DNA from: Lachnospiraceae bacterium NK3A20
GTDB lineage: Bacteria > Bacillota > Clostridia > Lachnospirales > Lachnospiraceae
Length of the DNA stretch: 64,000 bases
Assembly (NCBI GenBank): GCA_900107575.1
Contig: FNQX01000008.1
Coordinates: forward strand, 62,001-126,000
Direction of reading: 5' to 3'
In this document: positions 43,645 through 52,460 of the stretch, in pieces
How the letters are laid out: every line of letters begins with the position of its first letter
Numbering within the stretch: position 1 is the first letter of the stretch
The notes under the pieces: generated by a model
Databases searched by the model: none
Told to the model about the DNA's origin: nothing
What the model saw: only the letters and a program-made list of their open reading frames with translations
Made by a program: the position numbers and the translations under genes

Positions 43645-44775
43645 TCAGTATACTCTGGGAACGCGTTTGTTGAGGTCGCAGGTGAGCTCATAGTTAAATC
43701 TCCCGGAGAGATCCCCGAGCTCCTCCGCCGTGATCTCCAGTTCCCCATCCCTGCCGATGAGCGTGACAAGATCTCCTTCCCGGATGTTCGGGTAAGCCGT
43801 CACATCCACCATGAACTGATCCATGCAGACGCGGCCGATGATATTCACCCTGTGCCCGCCGATCAGAACATAGCCTTTGTTGGAGAGGCTTCTGGGATAC
43901 CCGTCGCCGTAGCCTACAGGGATCGTCGCGACTCTTATCTTTCCTTTCGCAACGTAGGTTCCGCCATAGGAGACCGGCGTCCCCTCCTCAATTTCCTTAA
44001 TATAAACAACATGGCTGTGCAGGGAGAGTGCCGGCCGGAGCGGTACAATGTCCTTCGGCACCTCATTAGAGGGCCACATGCCATAAAGCGTGATACCCGC
44101 GCGGACCATGTCCATGTTCATGTCCGGGTGGGAAATGATCGACGCGGAGTTCGAGCAGTCAATGATGGGGATGCGGTAGCCAAGCTCCGCCTCAATTCTC
44201 TTTGTAAAGCTCTGGAACGCATCGAACTGCCGCTGCGTCGCCTCTGTTCCGCCAATCTCATCCGCCCTTGCAAAGTGTGTGAACATACCCTCGAGGGAAA
44301 CGCCTTCCGTCTCCAGTGCTTTCTTCACAAAGGAAAGGCCGCGATCGTCCGGTCGGATACCGATGCGGGACATGCCGGTATCGACCGCGATATGAATCCG
44401 GATCGGTTTTCCGGTGCTCTTTCCTGCCGCTCCCAGCTCCTCCAGCATATCTGCCCGGAACGTCGCGGGACGGATCTCCAGCCTCGCCAGTTCTTCATAG
44501 CAGTACGGGAACACGTAGCCAAGGATCAGGATCGGCTTGGTGATGTCGCTCTCCCGCAGCTCCTTCGCCTCTTCGAACGTTGCGACGGCGTAGCCCCAGA
44601 GATAATCGAGTGGCTCGACAGCGCGCGCGATCTCCACCGCCCCGTGCCCGTAGCCGTCCGTCTTGACGACCGCGATCATCTTCGTTCCGGGATGGAGATT
44701 TCGATGCATGCTCTCGCAGTTGTACCGGATCGCGTCCAGGTCAATCCTCGCTTCACATCTCAAGTTATGATTCAT
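43645..44775 (-). CDS. alr: Alanine racemase
   Basis: This 376-residue PLP enzyme supplies D-alanine for peptidoglycan. The PLP lysine is in MIAVVKTDGYGHGAVEIA near residue 37, and the C-terminal catalytic tyrosine region in GGTYVAKGKIRVATIPVGYGDGYPR with NIIGRVCMDQFMVDV. The ATG at 44775 follows GGAGG. The frame stays open 89 codons upstream, but that is the overlap with the nnr tail. The alr start and nnr stop overlap by 11 bp, indicating coupling. Confidence 0.95.
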   Translation of the reverse strand: MNHNLRCEARIDLDAIRYNCESMHRNLHPGTKMIAVVKTDGYGHGAVEIARAVEPLDYLWGYAVATFEEAKELRESDITKPILILGYVFPYCYEELARLEIRPATFRADMLEELGAAGKSTGKPIRIHIAVDTGMSRIGIRPDDRGLSFVKKALETEGVSLEGMFTHFARADEIGGTEATQRQFDAFQSFTKRIEAELGYRIPIIDCSNSASIISHPDMNMDMVRAGITLYGMWPSNEVPKDIVPLRPALSLHSHVVYIKEIEEGTPVSYGGTYVAKGKIRVATIPVGYGDGYPRSLSNKGYVLIGGHRVNIIGRVCMDQFMVDVTAYPNIREGDLVTLIGRDGELEITAEELGDLSGRFNYELTCDLNKRVPRVY

Positions 44776-46780
44776 AGTACAGTTCCTCCATCGCCCTGAT
44801 GAGATCTCCCGCCATGAGCGTCCTTGTGTTGCCGTGCCTGCTTTCCAGCTTCCCTTCATTGCCAGTGCTGCCAACCGTTTCTGCCTTCCATCCTTCGTTT
44901 CCGCAGCAGCTTTGCAGCCTTCCTTTTGCACTTCCTTCCGGGAAAACAGCAGGCGAGCCAGGCCATTCTGCCAGTTCCGCCGCTTTTCCGTGCAGCCAGG
45001 CTGCCGCGGTGAGTGCCGAAAAGCCTTCCATCCCCTGCGCAAGGAACCCCGCGCACATACCGGCGAGCACGTCGCCGCTGCCCGCGGTTGCCAGTCCGTC
45101 GTTGCCTGAGACGTTCAGATAGATGCGATCATCGTGCCAGGTGGCACCGATGCTGCGCGCGTCCTTGCACAGGATACTACAGTGATGCTCCCTTGCAAAG
45201 CGCTGCACCTTTTCGGCAGTATCTGTCCTGAGCCCGGTCACAGTCGTCCCAAGGAGTGCCGCGCACTCCGCCATATGCGGTGTCAGGACGACGCTTGTGG
45301 CCTTTCCTACCTTTGTAAGGAGCTCTGTCAGCTCCTTCATGGAGCCAGTGATGCGGATGGCGTCCGCGTCGATGACGACGCCTCGGCACCTGGGTACCGC
45401 CGTTTCGCCAGCAGCTTCCCGCTTGTCTCGTGCAGGAGTTTCCATCCCGCCGGAACACTCTTTGTGAACAGCTCCGGGCATTTTGCCGGATGTCTCGTTG
45501 CCGGTCCCTGTCACCGTGGCTGTTCCCACCGTTCCGCTGCCTGCACCTGCATCGCTGTCGGTTGCCGTCTCGCTCCCGGCCGCGATGCCGTATGTCTTTG
45601 CAAGCCATGCCAGCGTGAACGTGACGAGCCACTGGCTCGCATCACTCCTGCCAAGTCCCGGCCCCAGAAGGATTGTATCAGCCCAGGCAAGACTCTTCGC
45701 CAGGCGGTCGAACACTGCGGGGCGCGTTGCCTCATCCAGCAGCTCTTCCGGCTCATAGGTGTCAAGGAGCAACTCAGGGAGCTTCGTCTGCACAATGACG
45801 CGGTTGCACTCTTCCGTGAAGAGCTTCACCATGCCGGCGCCGCTCCTGACCGCAGACTCTGCGCAGAGAAGCGCCGCGCCGCACATGTTGCAAGAGCCCG
45901 CAATCGCGAGCACCTTGCCGAACGTCCCCTTGTTTCCCGCGGGATCCCTAGGGGGCAGCAGGTCGGCAGCCCGCTCAACATCGTATGTAAACATGAGGAG
46001 CTCTGTCAGTTTCCCCTCTGCGACTATAGACAGAGACTTATTAAAATCTCTCTTTGCAGCTGTGGGCAACAGCTCCTGGGGAGCACCCGCCGCACCGCCT
46101 TGCAGCCCGATCTGCAGTCCCCGCTCCGTGATGCCGATGTCAGCGAGCGTTATCTTACCGCAGTATTCGCAGCCGGGGTACAGAAGCTGTCCCCGTTTGA
46201 GGAAGCCGAAGGTTACGGTTTCATCTGCCCGGACGGCACAACCCAGAATAGAGCCATCGTCCGCAGAGATCCCGGAGGGCAAGTCGACCGCGATCACTCT
46301 GCTGCCATGCATTCGCCGAAGGCTCTCCATGGCGTGCACCGCTCTCTCTGCCGTGCCTTCGATCCTTCGCGACAGCCCGATGCCGAACATCGCGTCAATG
46401 ATCACTTCCGGTCGGAAGTCGAACAGCGTGGTTTCGGAGAATGTCTCCTCAGTCAGCCCATAGGCGTGGATGATGGAGAGCTGCTTCTCCATGGCGGAGC
46501 CTTTCTTATTATCCTCTCTCCCTGTCATGTAGAAGCGCACCTTACATCCTCTTTCGGTCAGGATTCTCCCCGCCGCAATGCCATCGGCGCCGTTGTTGCC
46601 GCTCCCCGCGACCACAGCGATACGGGGGAGCCTGTTGTTTTCCGGCCCGCCTGGGGGCAACACGGCATCCGCGACCGCCAGCGCCGCCCGCTCCATCAGA
46701 ACGAGGGAAGGAATGCCGATCGCCCGGCTCGTCGCAGAATCCGCCGCTCTCATCTGTTGTGCTGTCAGTAAATACCGCAT
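44765..46780 (-). CDS. nnr: Bifunctional NAD(P)H-hydrate epimerase/dehydratase, with insertions
   Basis: This 671-residue protein repairs hydrated NAD(P)H. Residues 1-225 form the epimerase (YjeF N) domain with VAVVAGSGNNGADGIAAGRIL. The dehydratase domain (YjeF C) follows with KGTFGKVLAIAGSCNMCGAAL and NVSGNDGLATAGSGDVLAGM. The usual bifunctional length is about 500 residues. The excess is two low-complexity inserts: ~80 residues (SETATDSDAGAGSGTVG...) in the middle of the dehydratase, and ~50 Gly/Ser-rich residues near the C terminus. The ATG at 46780 follows GAGG. It overlaps alr. Confidence 0.92.
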   Translation of the reverse strand: MRYLLTAQQMRAADSATSRAIGIPSLVLMERAALAVADAVLPPGGPENNRLPRIAVVAGSGNNGADGIAAGRILTERGCKVRFYMTGREDNKKGSAMEKQLSIIHAYGLTEETFSETTLFDFRPEVIIDAMFGIGLSRRIEGTAERAVHAMESLRRMHGSRVIAVDLPSGISADDGSILGCAVRADETVTFGFLKRGQLLYPGCEYCGKITLADIGITERGLQIGLQGGAAGAPQELLPTAAKRDFNKSLSIVAEGKLTELLMFTYDVERAADLLPPRDPAGNKGTFGKVLAIAGSCNMCGAALLCAESAVRSGAGMVKLFTEECNRVIVQTKLPELLLDTYEPEELLDEATRPAVFDRLAKSLAWADTILLGPGLGRSDASQWLVTFTLAWLAKTYGIAAGSETATDSDAGAGSGTVGTATVTGTGNETSGKMPGAVHKECSGGMETPARDKREAAGETAVPRCRGVVIDADAIRITGSMKELTELLTKVGKATSVVLTPHMAECAALLGTTVTGLRTDTAEKVQRFAREHHCSILCKDARSIGATWHDDRIYLNVSGNDGLATAGSGDVLAGMCAGFLAQGMEGFSALTAAAWLHGKAAELAEWPGSPAVFPEGSAKGRLQSCCGNEGWKAETVGSTGNEGKLESRHGNTRTLMAGDLIRAMEELYYES

Positions 46781-46793
46781 CTTCCGCCTCTTA

Positions 46794-46828
46794 ATAAAAG
46801 AAAGCCGTACCACCATCGATACGGCTTC
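46794..46828 (-). terminator. Terminator after rex
   Basis: The minus strand has AAGCCGTA and TACGGCTT flanking a 10-nt loop, followed by TCTTTTATT, directly upstream of nnr and ~50 bp past the rex stop. Confidence 0.78.
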
Positions 46829-46878
46829 CTTATCTTAGTTACTATCATAACACAGGATGGTCTCTCCCGGTATATTTC

Positions 46879-47550
46879 TCACTCTCCGTTATCCGAGCCG
46901 ACATTCGTCGTGGACTTGCCTTCCTCGAAGCGGCGGATGTTGTACGAGAGCTTCATCAGGGAATCAGACAGGTGTACATTCTCCACCTGGATGCGGTCCG
47001 GCACGTGCAGGTCGCAGTGAGCGAAATTCCAGATCGCCTTGATCGGGCACTCCGCGAGCGTGTGCGCGACCTTTACCGCCTCCTGTTTCGGAATCGTGAG
47101 GACGACGATCTCAATGTTGTTCCTGCGGATGAACTCCGGCAGTTCCTCCATCGGGTGAATCGTCACGTCCGAAACCTTCCTGCCCGCCTTCTCCGGACTG
47201 ATGTCGAAGGCCGCCTTGAAGACGAAGCCTCTCCTTCTGAAATTCATATATCGAACGAGTGCCGAGCCGAGATTTCCAGAACCGACGAGCACCATCGGAT
47301 GCTGGTGATCGAGGCCCAGAATCTTGCCAATCTCCGTGTAAAGATACTCTGTATTATAACCGTAGCCCTGCTGACCGAAACCGCCGAAATGATTGAAGTC
47401 CTGACGGATCTGCGACGCCGTCACATGCATGAGTTTCGAGAGCTCCTGAGATGAAATGCGCTCGATTCCCTCGTCCTTGAGATCCCCAAGGTAACGGTAA
47501 TATCGTGGCAGCCTGCCAACGACTGCCTGTGAAATTTCTTTATTTTCCAA
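46879..47550 (-). CDS. rex: Redox-sensing transcriptional repressor Rex
   Basis: This 223-residue NAD(H)-binding repressor has an N-terminal winged helix (RISSQELSKLMHVTASQIRQD) and a Rossmann domain with MVLVGSGNLGSALVRYMNF near residue 90. The DNA-binding region and the C-terminal swapped helix (SYNIRRFEEG) are intact. The start is TTG at 47550. An operator-like GTTAA-N4-TTAAC lies in its own promoter, so autoregulation is likely. The ABC-F gene is divergent. Confidence 0.95.
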   Translation of the reverse strand: MENKEISQAVVGRLPRYYRYLGDLKDEGIERISSQELSKLMHVTASQIRQDFNHFGGFGQQGYGYNTEYLYTEIGKILGLDHQHPMVLVGSGNLGSALVRYMNFRRRGFVFKAAFDISPEKAGRKVSDVTIHPMEELPEFIRRNNIEIVVLTIPKQEAVKVAHTLAECPIKAIWNFAHCDLHVPDRIQVENVHLSDSLMKLSYNIRRFEEGKSTTNVGSDNGE

Positions 47551-47573
47551 CGTAGGTACCCCGCGATGCCGAT

Positions 47574-47600
47574 CGTTAATTTTTTAACGCCTTCATTATA
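47574..47600 (-). promoter_or_regulatory. rex promoter -10 and Rex operator
   Basis: TATAAT (minus strand, 47595-47600) is followed by CGTTAAAAAATTAACG (47574-47589), a perfect dyad matching the Rex-box pattern GTTAANNNNTTAAC. The site covers the expected transcription start. The -35 is weaker (TTGCTT, 16-nt spacer). Confidence 0.75.
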
Positions 47601-47638
47601 GACCATCGCGCCGCAAAAGCAAAGCAGCGAGAGGCCGA

Positions 47639-47667
47639 TTGACTTGCCCCTCCCGCCACGATACACT
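47639..47667 (+). promoter_or_regulatory. Promoter of the ABC-F gene
   Basis: TTGACT, 17 nt, TACACT on the plus strand, about 40 bp upstream of the ABC-F start; divergent from the rex promoter. Confidence 0.7.
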
Positions 47668-47706
47668 AGGTGCGTCTCATATTTTCACAGATTTCAGAGG
47701 TTACTC

Positions 47707-49782
47707 ATGATACTCTCCTGTCACCATATATCCAAATCATTTCTCGAGAATCCCATCCTCTCCGACGTGACTTTCCACCTCGAAAAGGGGGACAAGGCTG
47801 CCATCGTCGGCGTGAACGGCGCGGGAAAATCGACGCTCCTGAAGATCATGATCGGCGAGCTCTCCCCCGATGAGGGCACGGTCTCGTTCCAGCGCGATAC
47901 GACCTGGGGATATCTCGCGCAGAATCAGAACCTGTCCACCGACAACACGATTTACGACGAGCTGCTGACCGTCCGGAAGGACATCGTTGAGATGGAGAAG
48001 CGTATTGCCCTCGACGAGCAGCTGATGGCGAAGCTTGTTGGTGACGAGCTGAACAAAGTTGTCGAGGAATACAACGACCTCCTCGAGAAGTTTCAGAATG
48101 AGAATGGCTTCGCGTATAAAGGGGAAATAACAGGCGTCCTTCGCGGTCTTGGCTTCGCCGATGAGGAATTCGGTCAGAAGATCAACACCCTCTCCGGCGG
48201 TCAGAAGACAAGAGTTGCGCTCGCCAAACTCCTCCTGGAGAAGCCTGACATCATCATGCTCGATGAGCCGACGAATCACCTTGACATCGGCTCCATCCGC
48301 TGGCTCGAAACCTACCTGTCCAACTACAGGGGAACGGTACTTATCGTATCCCACGACCGGTATTTCCTCGACAGGTGCGTGACGAAGATCATTGAGATTG
48401 AGAACACGCACGCGACGCTCTTCCCCGGCAATTATTCCTGGTATGCCGAGCGCCGCAAAGCCATGCGCGAGGAAGCCTGGCACCAGTATCTGAACAATCA
48501 GGCAGAGATCCGCCACCAGGAAGAGGTCATCGAAAAGCTCAAACAGTTCAACCGCGAGAAGTCCATCAAGCGCGCCGAGTCCCGTGAGAAGCTGCTATCG
48601 AGAACAGAGCGCGTGGAGAAGCCGATTGAACTGCGCGACGACATGCACCTCATCCTAAAGCCCTGTATCCGATCCGGGAGGGATGTCATGGAAGTCCGCC
48701 ACCTGTCGAAGTCCTTTGACAACAAGCACCTGTTCACGGACATCTCTTTCGACATCAAGCGCGGCGAGCATGTCGCGATCATCGGCAACAACGGCACCGG
48801 CAAGTCCACTCTGCTCAAGATCATCATCGAGCAGCTGGCAGCGGATGAGGGCAACATTCACTTCGGCACCAACGTGCACCTTGGCTACTACGATCAGGAG
48901 CACCACGTCCTGCACGAGAACAACACTCTGTTCGAGGAAATCGCAGACGAGCACCCCGACATGACCAACACCGAGATCCGCAGTCTCCTTGCCCAGTTCC
49001 TGTTCACCGGCGAAGACGTATTCAAATACATCCGCGATCTCTCCGGCGGCGAGAAAGGCAGGGTCAGTCTTGCGAAGCTCATGCTCTCCGAGGCGAATTT
49101 CCTGATCCTCGACGAGCCGACGAACCACCTGGATATGGTTTCCAAGGAGGTCCTCGAGAATGCACTGAACTCCTACGAGGGAACCGTACTGTATGTCTCC
49201 CACGACCGATATTTCATCAACCATACCGCAAGCCGCATTCTCTCTCTGACAAAGCGCCTTCTGATCGACTATCCCGGCAGCGGCACAGAGGACATCCCGG
49301 AGAAATATATCGGCAACTACGATTTCTATCTGCAGAAATCCGCCGAGGTCGAGCAGACCCTCATTGATCAGGACATCCGCCGCATTGAGGACGACGGCTA
49401 CCACTACACCAGCGATGTTTTCGGGAATGAGGCGGGTGGACATGCGGAAGATGGCGGGCTCAGTGAGGGCGCCGCGCCGGATAAGAATGGCGGTATACCT
49501 TCCTCCGGCATCAATCACATCCAGCCTTCCGGCGACGGCAATCTGGACTGGCAGAAACAGAAGGAGATTCAGGCCGCCCAGAGGAAGATACAGAACGCGC
49601 TGCGGAAATGTGAAGAGCGGATCAACGAGCTGGAGCTGCGGAATTCTGCGATTGATGAAGAGATGGCCCGCCCCGAGAACGGCACCGACATTGCCAAACT
49701 GGGCAAGCTTCAGAAGGAGAAAGACGCCAACGACGAAGAGCTATCCGGCCTCTACGAGCAGTGGGAAGAGTTACAGAGCTGA
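47707..49782 (+). CDS. ABC-F family ATPase
   Basis: This 691-residue protein has two ABC ATPase domains in one chain and no membrane helices. Walker A motifs are GVNGAGKST (~residue 38) and GNNGTGKST (~residue 365). Signatures are LSGGQKTRVALAKLL and LSGGEKGRVSLAKLM, with a linker rich in charged helices between. A C-terminal coiled coil (QKEIQAAQRKIQNALRKCEE) resembles the Uup/YdiF-type CTD. ABC-F proteins act on ribosomes; a resistance role cannot be inferred. The ATG at 47707 follows AGAGGT; an in-frame ATG 63 bp upstream would begin before the promoter -10. Confidence 0.92.
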   Translation: MILSCHHISKSFLENPILSDVTFHLEKGDKAAIVGVNGAGKSTLLKIMIGELSPDEGTVSFQRDTTWGYLAQNQNLSTDNTIYDELLTVRKDIVEMEKRIALDEQLMAKLVGDELNKVVEEYNDLLEKFQNENGFAYKGEITGVLRGLGFADEEFGQKINTLSGGQKTRVALAKLLLEKPDIIMLDEPTNHLDIGSIRWLETYLSNYRGTVLIVSHDRYFLDRCVTKIIEIENTHATLFPGNYSWYAERRKAMREEAWHQYLNNQAEIRHQEEVIEKLKQFNREKSIKRAESREKLLSRTERVEKPIELRDDMHLILKPCIRSGRDVMEVRHLSKSFDNKHLFTDISFDIKRGEHVAIIGNNGTGKSTLLKIIIEQLAADEGNIHFGTNVHLGYYDQEHHVLHENNTLFEEIADEHPDMTNTEIRSLLAQFLFTGEDVFKYIRDLSGGEKGRVSLAKLMLSEANFLILDEPTNHLDMVSKEVLENALNSYEGTVLYVSHDRYFINHTASRILSLTKRLLIDYPGSGTEDIPEKYIGNYDFYLQKSAEVEQTLIDQDIRRIEDDGYHYTSDVFGNEAGGHAEDGGLSEGAAPDKNGGIPSSGINHIQPSGDGNLDWQKQKEIQAAQRKIQNALRKCEERINELELRNSAIDEEMARPENGTDIAKLGKLQKEKDANDEELSGLYEQWEELQS

Positions 49783-49822
49783 CATGCGCCTGTCGAATAT
49801 AGTTCTTCTCCAGGCTATCACG

Positions 49823-49880
49823 TAAAAAGCGGGGGCTGCCTTGTAGTGTTTGTTTCACTACAGGGCAGCCCCCTTCTTAG
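49823..49880. terminator. Bidirectional terminator between the ABC-F gene and icd
   Basis: GGGGGCTGCC and GGCAGCCCCC flank TGTAGTG/CACTACA, giving a stem of about 17 bp. TTCTTA follows on the plus strand and GCTTTTTAC on the minus strand, serving the two convergent genes. Downstream, 49960-49990, is another strong hairpin GCCCGGAG/CTCCGGGC. Confidence 0.85.
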
Positions 49881-50005
49881 CACTTAATTCGGTTAGCAGT
49901 TCAGAACCATTGGTTGTGAACCGTTACGTAGGCAGCACATGCAAACTGAACATCTTCATTGGTGCGCCCGGAGTAACAAGTGCTCCGGGCTGTACCGATC
50001 AGATA

Positions 50006-51220
50006 TCAACTCAGTTCATTTCTAAGATTCTCCCCGACTTTGAGAATGAATTCCTCGGTGTTGAGCTTCGTGACATTCTGAAGTGTCGTGATCGCGGCGA
50101 GGTCTCCGGTCATGAAGCCGGACTCAATCGTGCCAAGTGTCGCCTTCTCCAGCGCGTCCGCGTACCGCACGAGCGCCTCAATGCCGTCCAGCTGTCCGCG
50201 TTTCCGGAGCGCTCCGGTCCAGGCGAAAATCGTTGCCACGGAGTTCGTTGACTCCTCTTCGCCTTTCAGATATTTATAGTAGTGCCGCTGCACAGTGCCG
50301 TGCGCCGCCTCGAATTCATAGGCGCCGGACGGGGATACCAGCGTGGAGGTCATCATGGCGAGAGAACCGAACGCCGTCGCCAGCATATCGCTCATGACAT
50401 CGCCGTCGTAGTTCTTGAGTGCCCAGACGAAACCGCCTTCCGAGCGGATGACACGCGCCACCGCGTCGTCGATCAGCGTGTAGAAGTAGGTGCAGCCCTG
50501 TGCCTCGAATTTCTCCCGGTACTCTCTGTCATACATCTCCTGGAAGATGTCCTTGAAATTCCCGTCGTACGTCTTGGAGATCGTATCCTTCGTCGAGAAC
50601 CACAGATCCATCTTGTGGCTCAGCGCGTAGTTGAAACAGGTTCTCGCGTAATTCTCGATGGACTGATCCGTGTTGTGAATCCCCTGTACGACGCCCGCGC
50701 CGTCGAAATCATGGATCAACTGCCGGTGCTCAATCCCTGTCTCCCGTTCCGTGAAAACCAGCTCCGCCTTCCCGGGCACGCCGATCTTGATCTCGGAATT
50801 TTTATAAACATCGCCGTAGGCGTGTCTTGCGAGCATGATGGGCTTTTTCCAGGTGCGCACGTACGGCTCAATCCCCTTGACAAGGATCGGTCCGCGGAAA
50901 ACCGTGCCGTCCAGCGCCGAGCGCAGCGTCGCGTTCGGACTCTTGTAGAGCTTCTTCAGATGGTATTCATCCATGCGGGAACGGTTCGGCGTGATCGTGG
51001 CGCACTTGACGCCGACGCCGTATTTCCTCGTGGCCTCTGCGGCGTCCCTCGTCACCTGGTCATCCGTCCTGTCCCTGCTCTCGATCCCGAGATCATAGTA
51101 TTCCGTCTTCAGATCAATGTACGGCAGGAGCAGGTCTTCCTTGACCATCTTCCAGATGATTCTGGTCATCTCATCTCCGTCCATTTCGACGATCGGTGTC
51201 TGCATTTTGATCTTATCCAT
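50006..51220 (-). CDS. icd: NADP-dependent isocitrate dehydrogenase
   Basis: This 404-residue protein is of the eukaryote-like/type II homodimeric class (KIKMQTPIVEMDGDEMTRIIWKMVKEDLLLPY at the start). It converts isocitrate to 2-oxoglutarate. YVRTWKKPIMLARHAYGDVYK and TSTLVSPSGAYEFEAAHGTVQRHYYK are conserved. The ATG at 51220 is six bases from AAGGAG; the preceding GTG is an alternative. GntR follows upstream; linkage to it is possible but unproved. Confidence 0.94.
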   Translation of the reverse strand: MDKIKMQTPIVEMDGDEMTRIIWKMVKEDLLLPYIDLKTEYYDLGIESRDRTDDQVTRDAAEATRKYGVGVKCATITPNRSRMDEYHLKKLYKSPNATLRSALDGTVFRGPILVKGIEPYVRTWKKPIMLARHAYGDVYKNSEIKIGVPGKAELVFTERETGIEHRQLIHDFDGAGVVQGIHNTDQSIENYARTCFNYALSHKMDLWFSTKDTISKTYDGNFKDIFQEMYDREYREKFEAQGCTYFYTLIDDAVARVIRSEGGFVWALKNYDGDVMSDMLATAFGSLAMMTSTLVSPSGAYEFEAAHGTVQRHYYKYLKGEEESTNSVATIFAWTGALRKRGQLDGIEALVRYADALEKATLGTIESGFMTGDLAAITTLQNVTKLNTEEFILKVGENLRNELS

Positions 51221-51298
51221 CACGCTCTCCTTTTATTTGCGCAAAAAACAAAAGGCGCCCCCGGCCATTCTGGCAGCCAGCGACGCAGCTGTCCGCGG

Positions 51299-51985
51299 TC
51301 AGTTCTTGTACAGGTTGTAGAGGCCGTTCCTCACCATGTTCTCGTAGGCGTTGTGCATGTGCTCGGAAGCGCATTTCTCCGCCCTGTCGGGATCCTTCGC
51401 CTTGATCGCTTCCATAATGCCGCGGTGCTCCGCTGTGGAAGCTTTCGCGCGCTCGATCGTGGCCAGCGTCCTCTTGCGGATGCGGAACACGTACTGATGA
51501 TAGTCGATGAGCAGGTGCTCCAGCATCTTGGAGTCGCAGGAGGCATAGAGAATCTCGTGGAACTGATTGTCCAGATCCGCCATCTGCTCGATGTTCTCCT
51601 TCTTCACATGGAACTCGGAGAGATAGACATTCTCCTCCATGTCGTCGAGCTGCTCTTTGGTGATCTTCTCACAGGCCCAACGCGCGCACAGGCCCTCAAG
51701 TCTCGCCCGGATCATGTAAATGTCGTGAACATCGTTCGCCTGGATGCCGGTCACGAAAGCTCCGCGGTTCGGAATGATCTGCACGAGCCCTTCCAGCTCC
51801 AGCTGGCGCAGTGCCTCACGGACAGGAGTCCGGGAAACTCCCAGCTCCTCGCCAATCGACACCTCTTTGAGCTCTTCATTTTCCTTATATTTACCATTCA
51901 GGATATCATCACGGATCTTGTGGAACACCCTCCCACGCAGGGAATACTTGTCGCTCACATCCCGCCTGACATCGTAATCATTCAT
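51299..51985 (-). CDS. GntR family regulator, FadR subfamily (FCD domain)
   Basis: This 228-residue protein has an N-terminal winged helix (LRGRVFHKIRDDILNG...LGVSRTPVREALRQLELEGLVQIIPNRGAFV) and an all-helical FCD effector domain with the metal-ligand pattern DLDNQFHEILY and H-rich end. FCD regulators sense organic acids. Its neighbour is icd, 78 bp downstream, so control of citrate/isocitrate use is a guess. A family A repeat is in its 5' leader, and the likely promoter is beyond it. Confidence 0.9.
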   Translation of the reverse strand: MNDYDVRRDVSDKYSLRGRVFHKIRDDILNGKYKENEELKEVSIGEELGVSRTPVREALRQLELEGLVQIIPNRGAFVTGIQANDVHDIYMIRARLEGLCARWACEKITKEQLDDMEENVYLSEFHVKKENIEQMADLDNQFHEILYASCDSKMLEHLLIDYHQYVFRIRKRTLATIERAKASTAEHRGIMEAIKAKDPDRAEKCASEHMHNAYENMVRNGLYNLYKN

Positions 51986-52034
51986 TTCACAGTTTCCTCT
52001 TTCTCTTTACTATCCCGAAATCTTTAAATAAAAT

Positions 52035-52185
52035 TATCTATTCAGGACCCATCTCGAAAATCTTCGATTTTCTTCGATGAGGTCCTTCCGACGCGCTACG
52101 CGCGTTGGCCCCAGCTCAATTTACATCGCAGACAGCCGTGTAAACACGCCTGTCTGCTCAGAAATTTCGCTGTGCTGAATAGATA
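52035..52185. repeat. Structured repeat family A, copy 3
   Basis: This 151 bp element is bounded by TATCTATTCAG and CTGAATAGATA, perfect inverted repeats. On the minus strand it contains CAGACAG...CTGTCTG with CGTGT/ACACG inside, then GCGATGTAAATTGAGC, then ACGCGC-GTA-GCGCGT, then CGGAAGGACC and the pairing GGACCTCATCGAAGA with its mate. It lies 50 bp upstream of gntR, between gntR and its promoter. Confidence 0.85.
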
Positions 52186-52202
52186 CAAATTAAATATGTA
52201 TC

Positions 52203-52231
52203 ATTGTATACACGCAGTACATTTAACGCAA
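52203..52231 (-). promoter_or_regulatory. gntR promoter with TTGTATACA motif
   Basis: TTGCGT, 17 nt, TACAAT on the minus strand. The -10 overlaps TTGTATACA (52204-52212), similar to operators of FCD-type GntR regulators, so autoregulation is plausible. Confidence 0.55.
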
Positions 52232-52279
52232 GTCCAAAAAGCTATAGCAATCTTGTCACTCTCTCGCCGCCCTTATCGC

Positions 52280-52322
52280 GCAAAGAAACCGGAGAGCTGG
52301 CAGCTACCTTACTCTCCGGTTC
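52280..52322 (-). terminator. Probable terminator of the secreted-protein gene
   Basis: A perfect 10-bp stem AACCGGAGAG / CTCTCCGGTT with a 15-nt loop, followed by TCTTTG, lies 140 bp past the stop at 52461. The T-tract is weak. Between 52324 and 52460 I see nothing else. Confidence 0.5.
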
Positions 52323-52460
52323 ATCTGTGCTATGATTCCAACGACTGTATCCTGACGCGCACCTTACGACGATTCTCTACCGACCGGTTGAACTGACACC
52401 AGTGGATCTACATCCTGGCATAACGCCATGCAGCAATCGCATGCTGTAAGTGTCATCTCA

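Noticed and set aside
43645-45042. Alanine racemase starting 89 codons further upstream
   Set aside because: The extra part overlaps nnr, lacks family similarity, and the ATG at 44775 has a good GGAGG.
50282-52027. Plus-strand frame spanning icd and gntR
   Set aside because: Antisense to two well-supported genes and crosses their gap; no recognisable domain.
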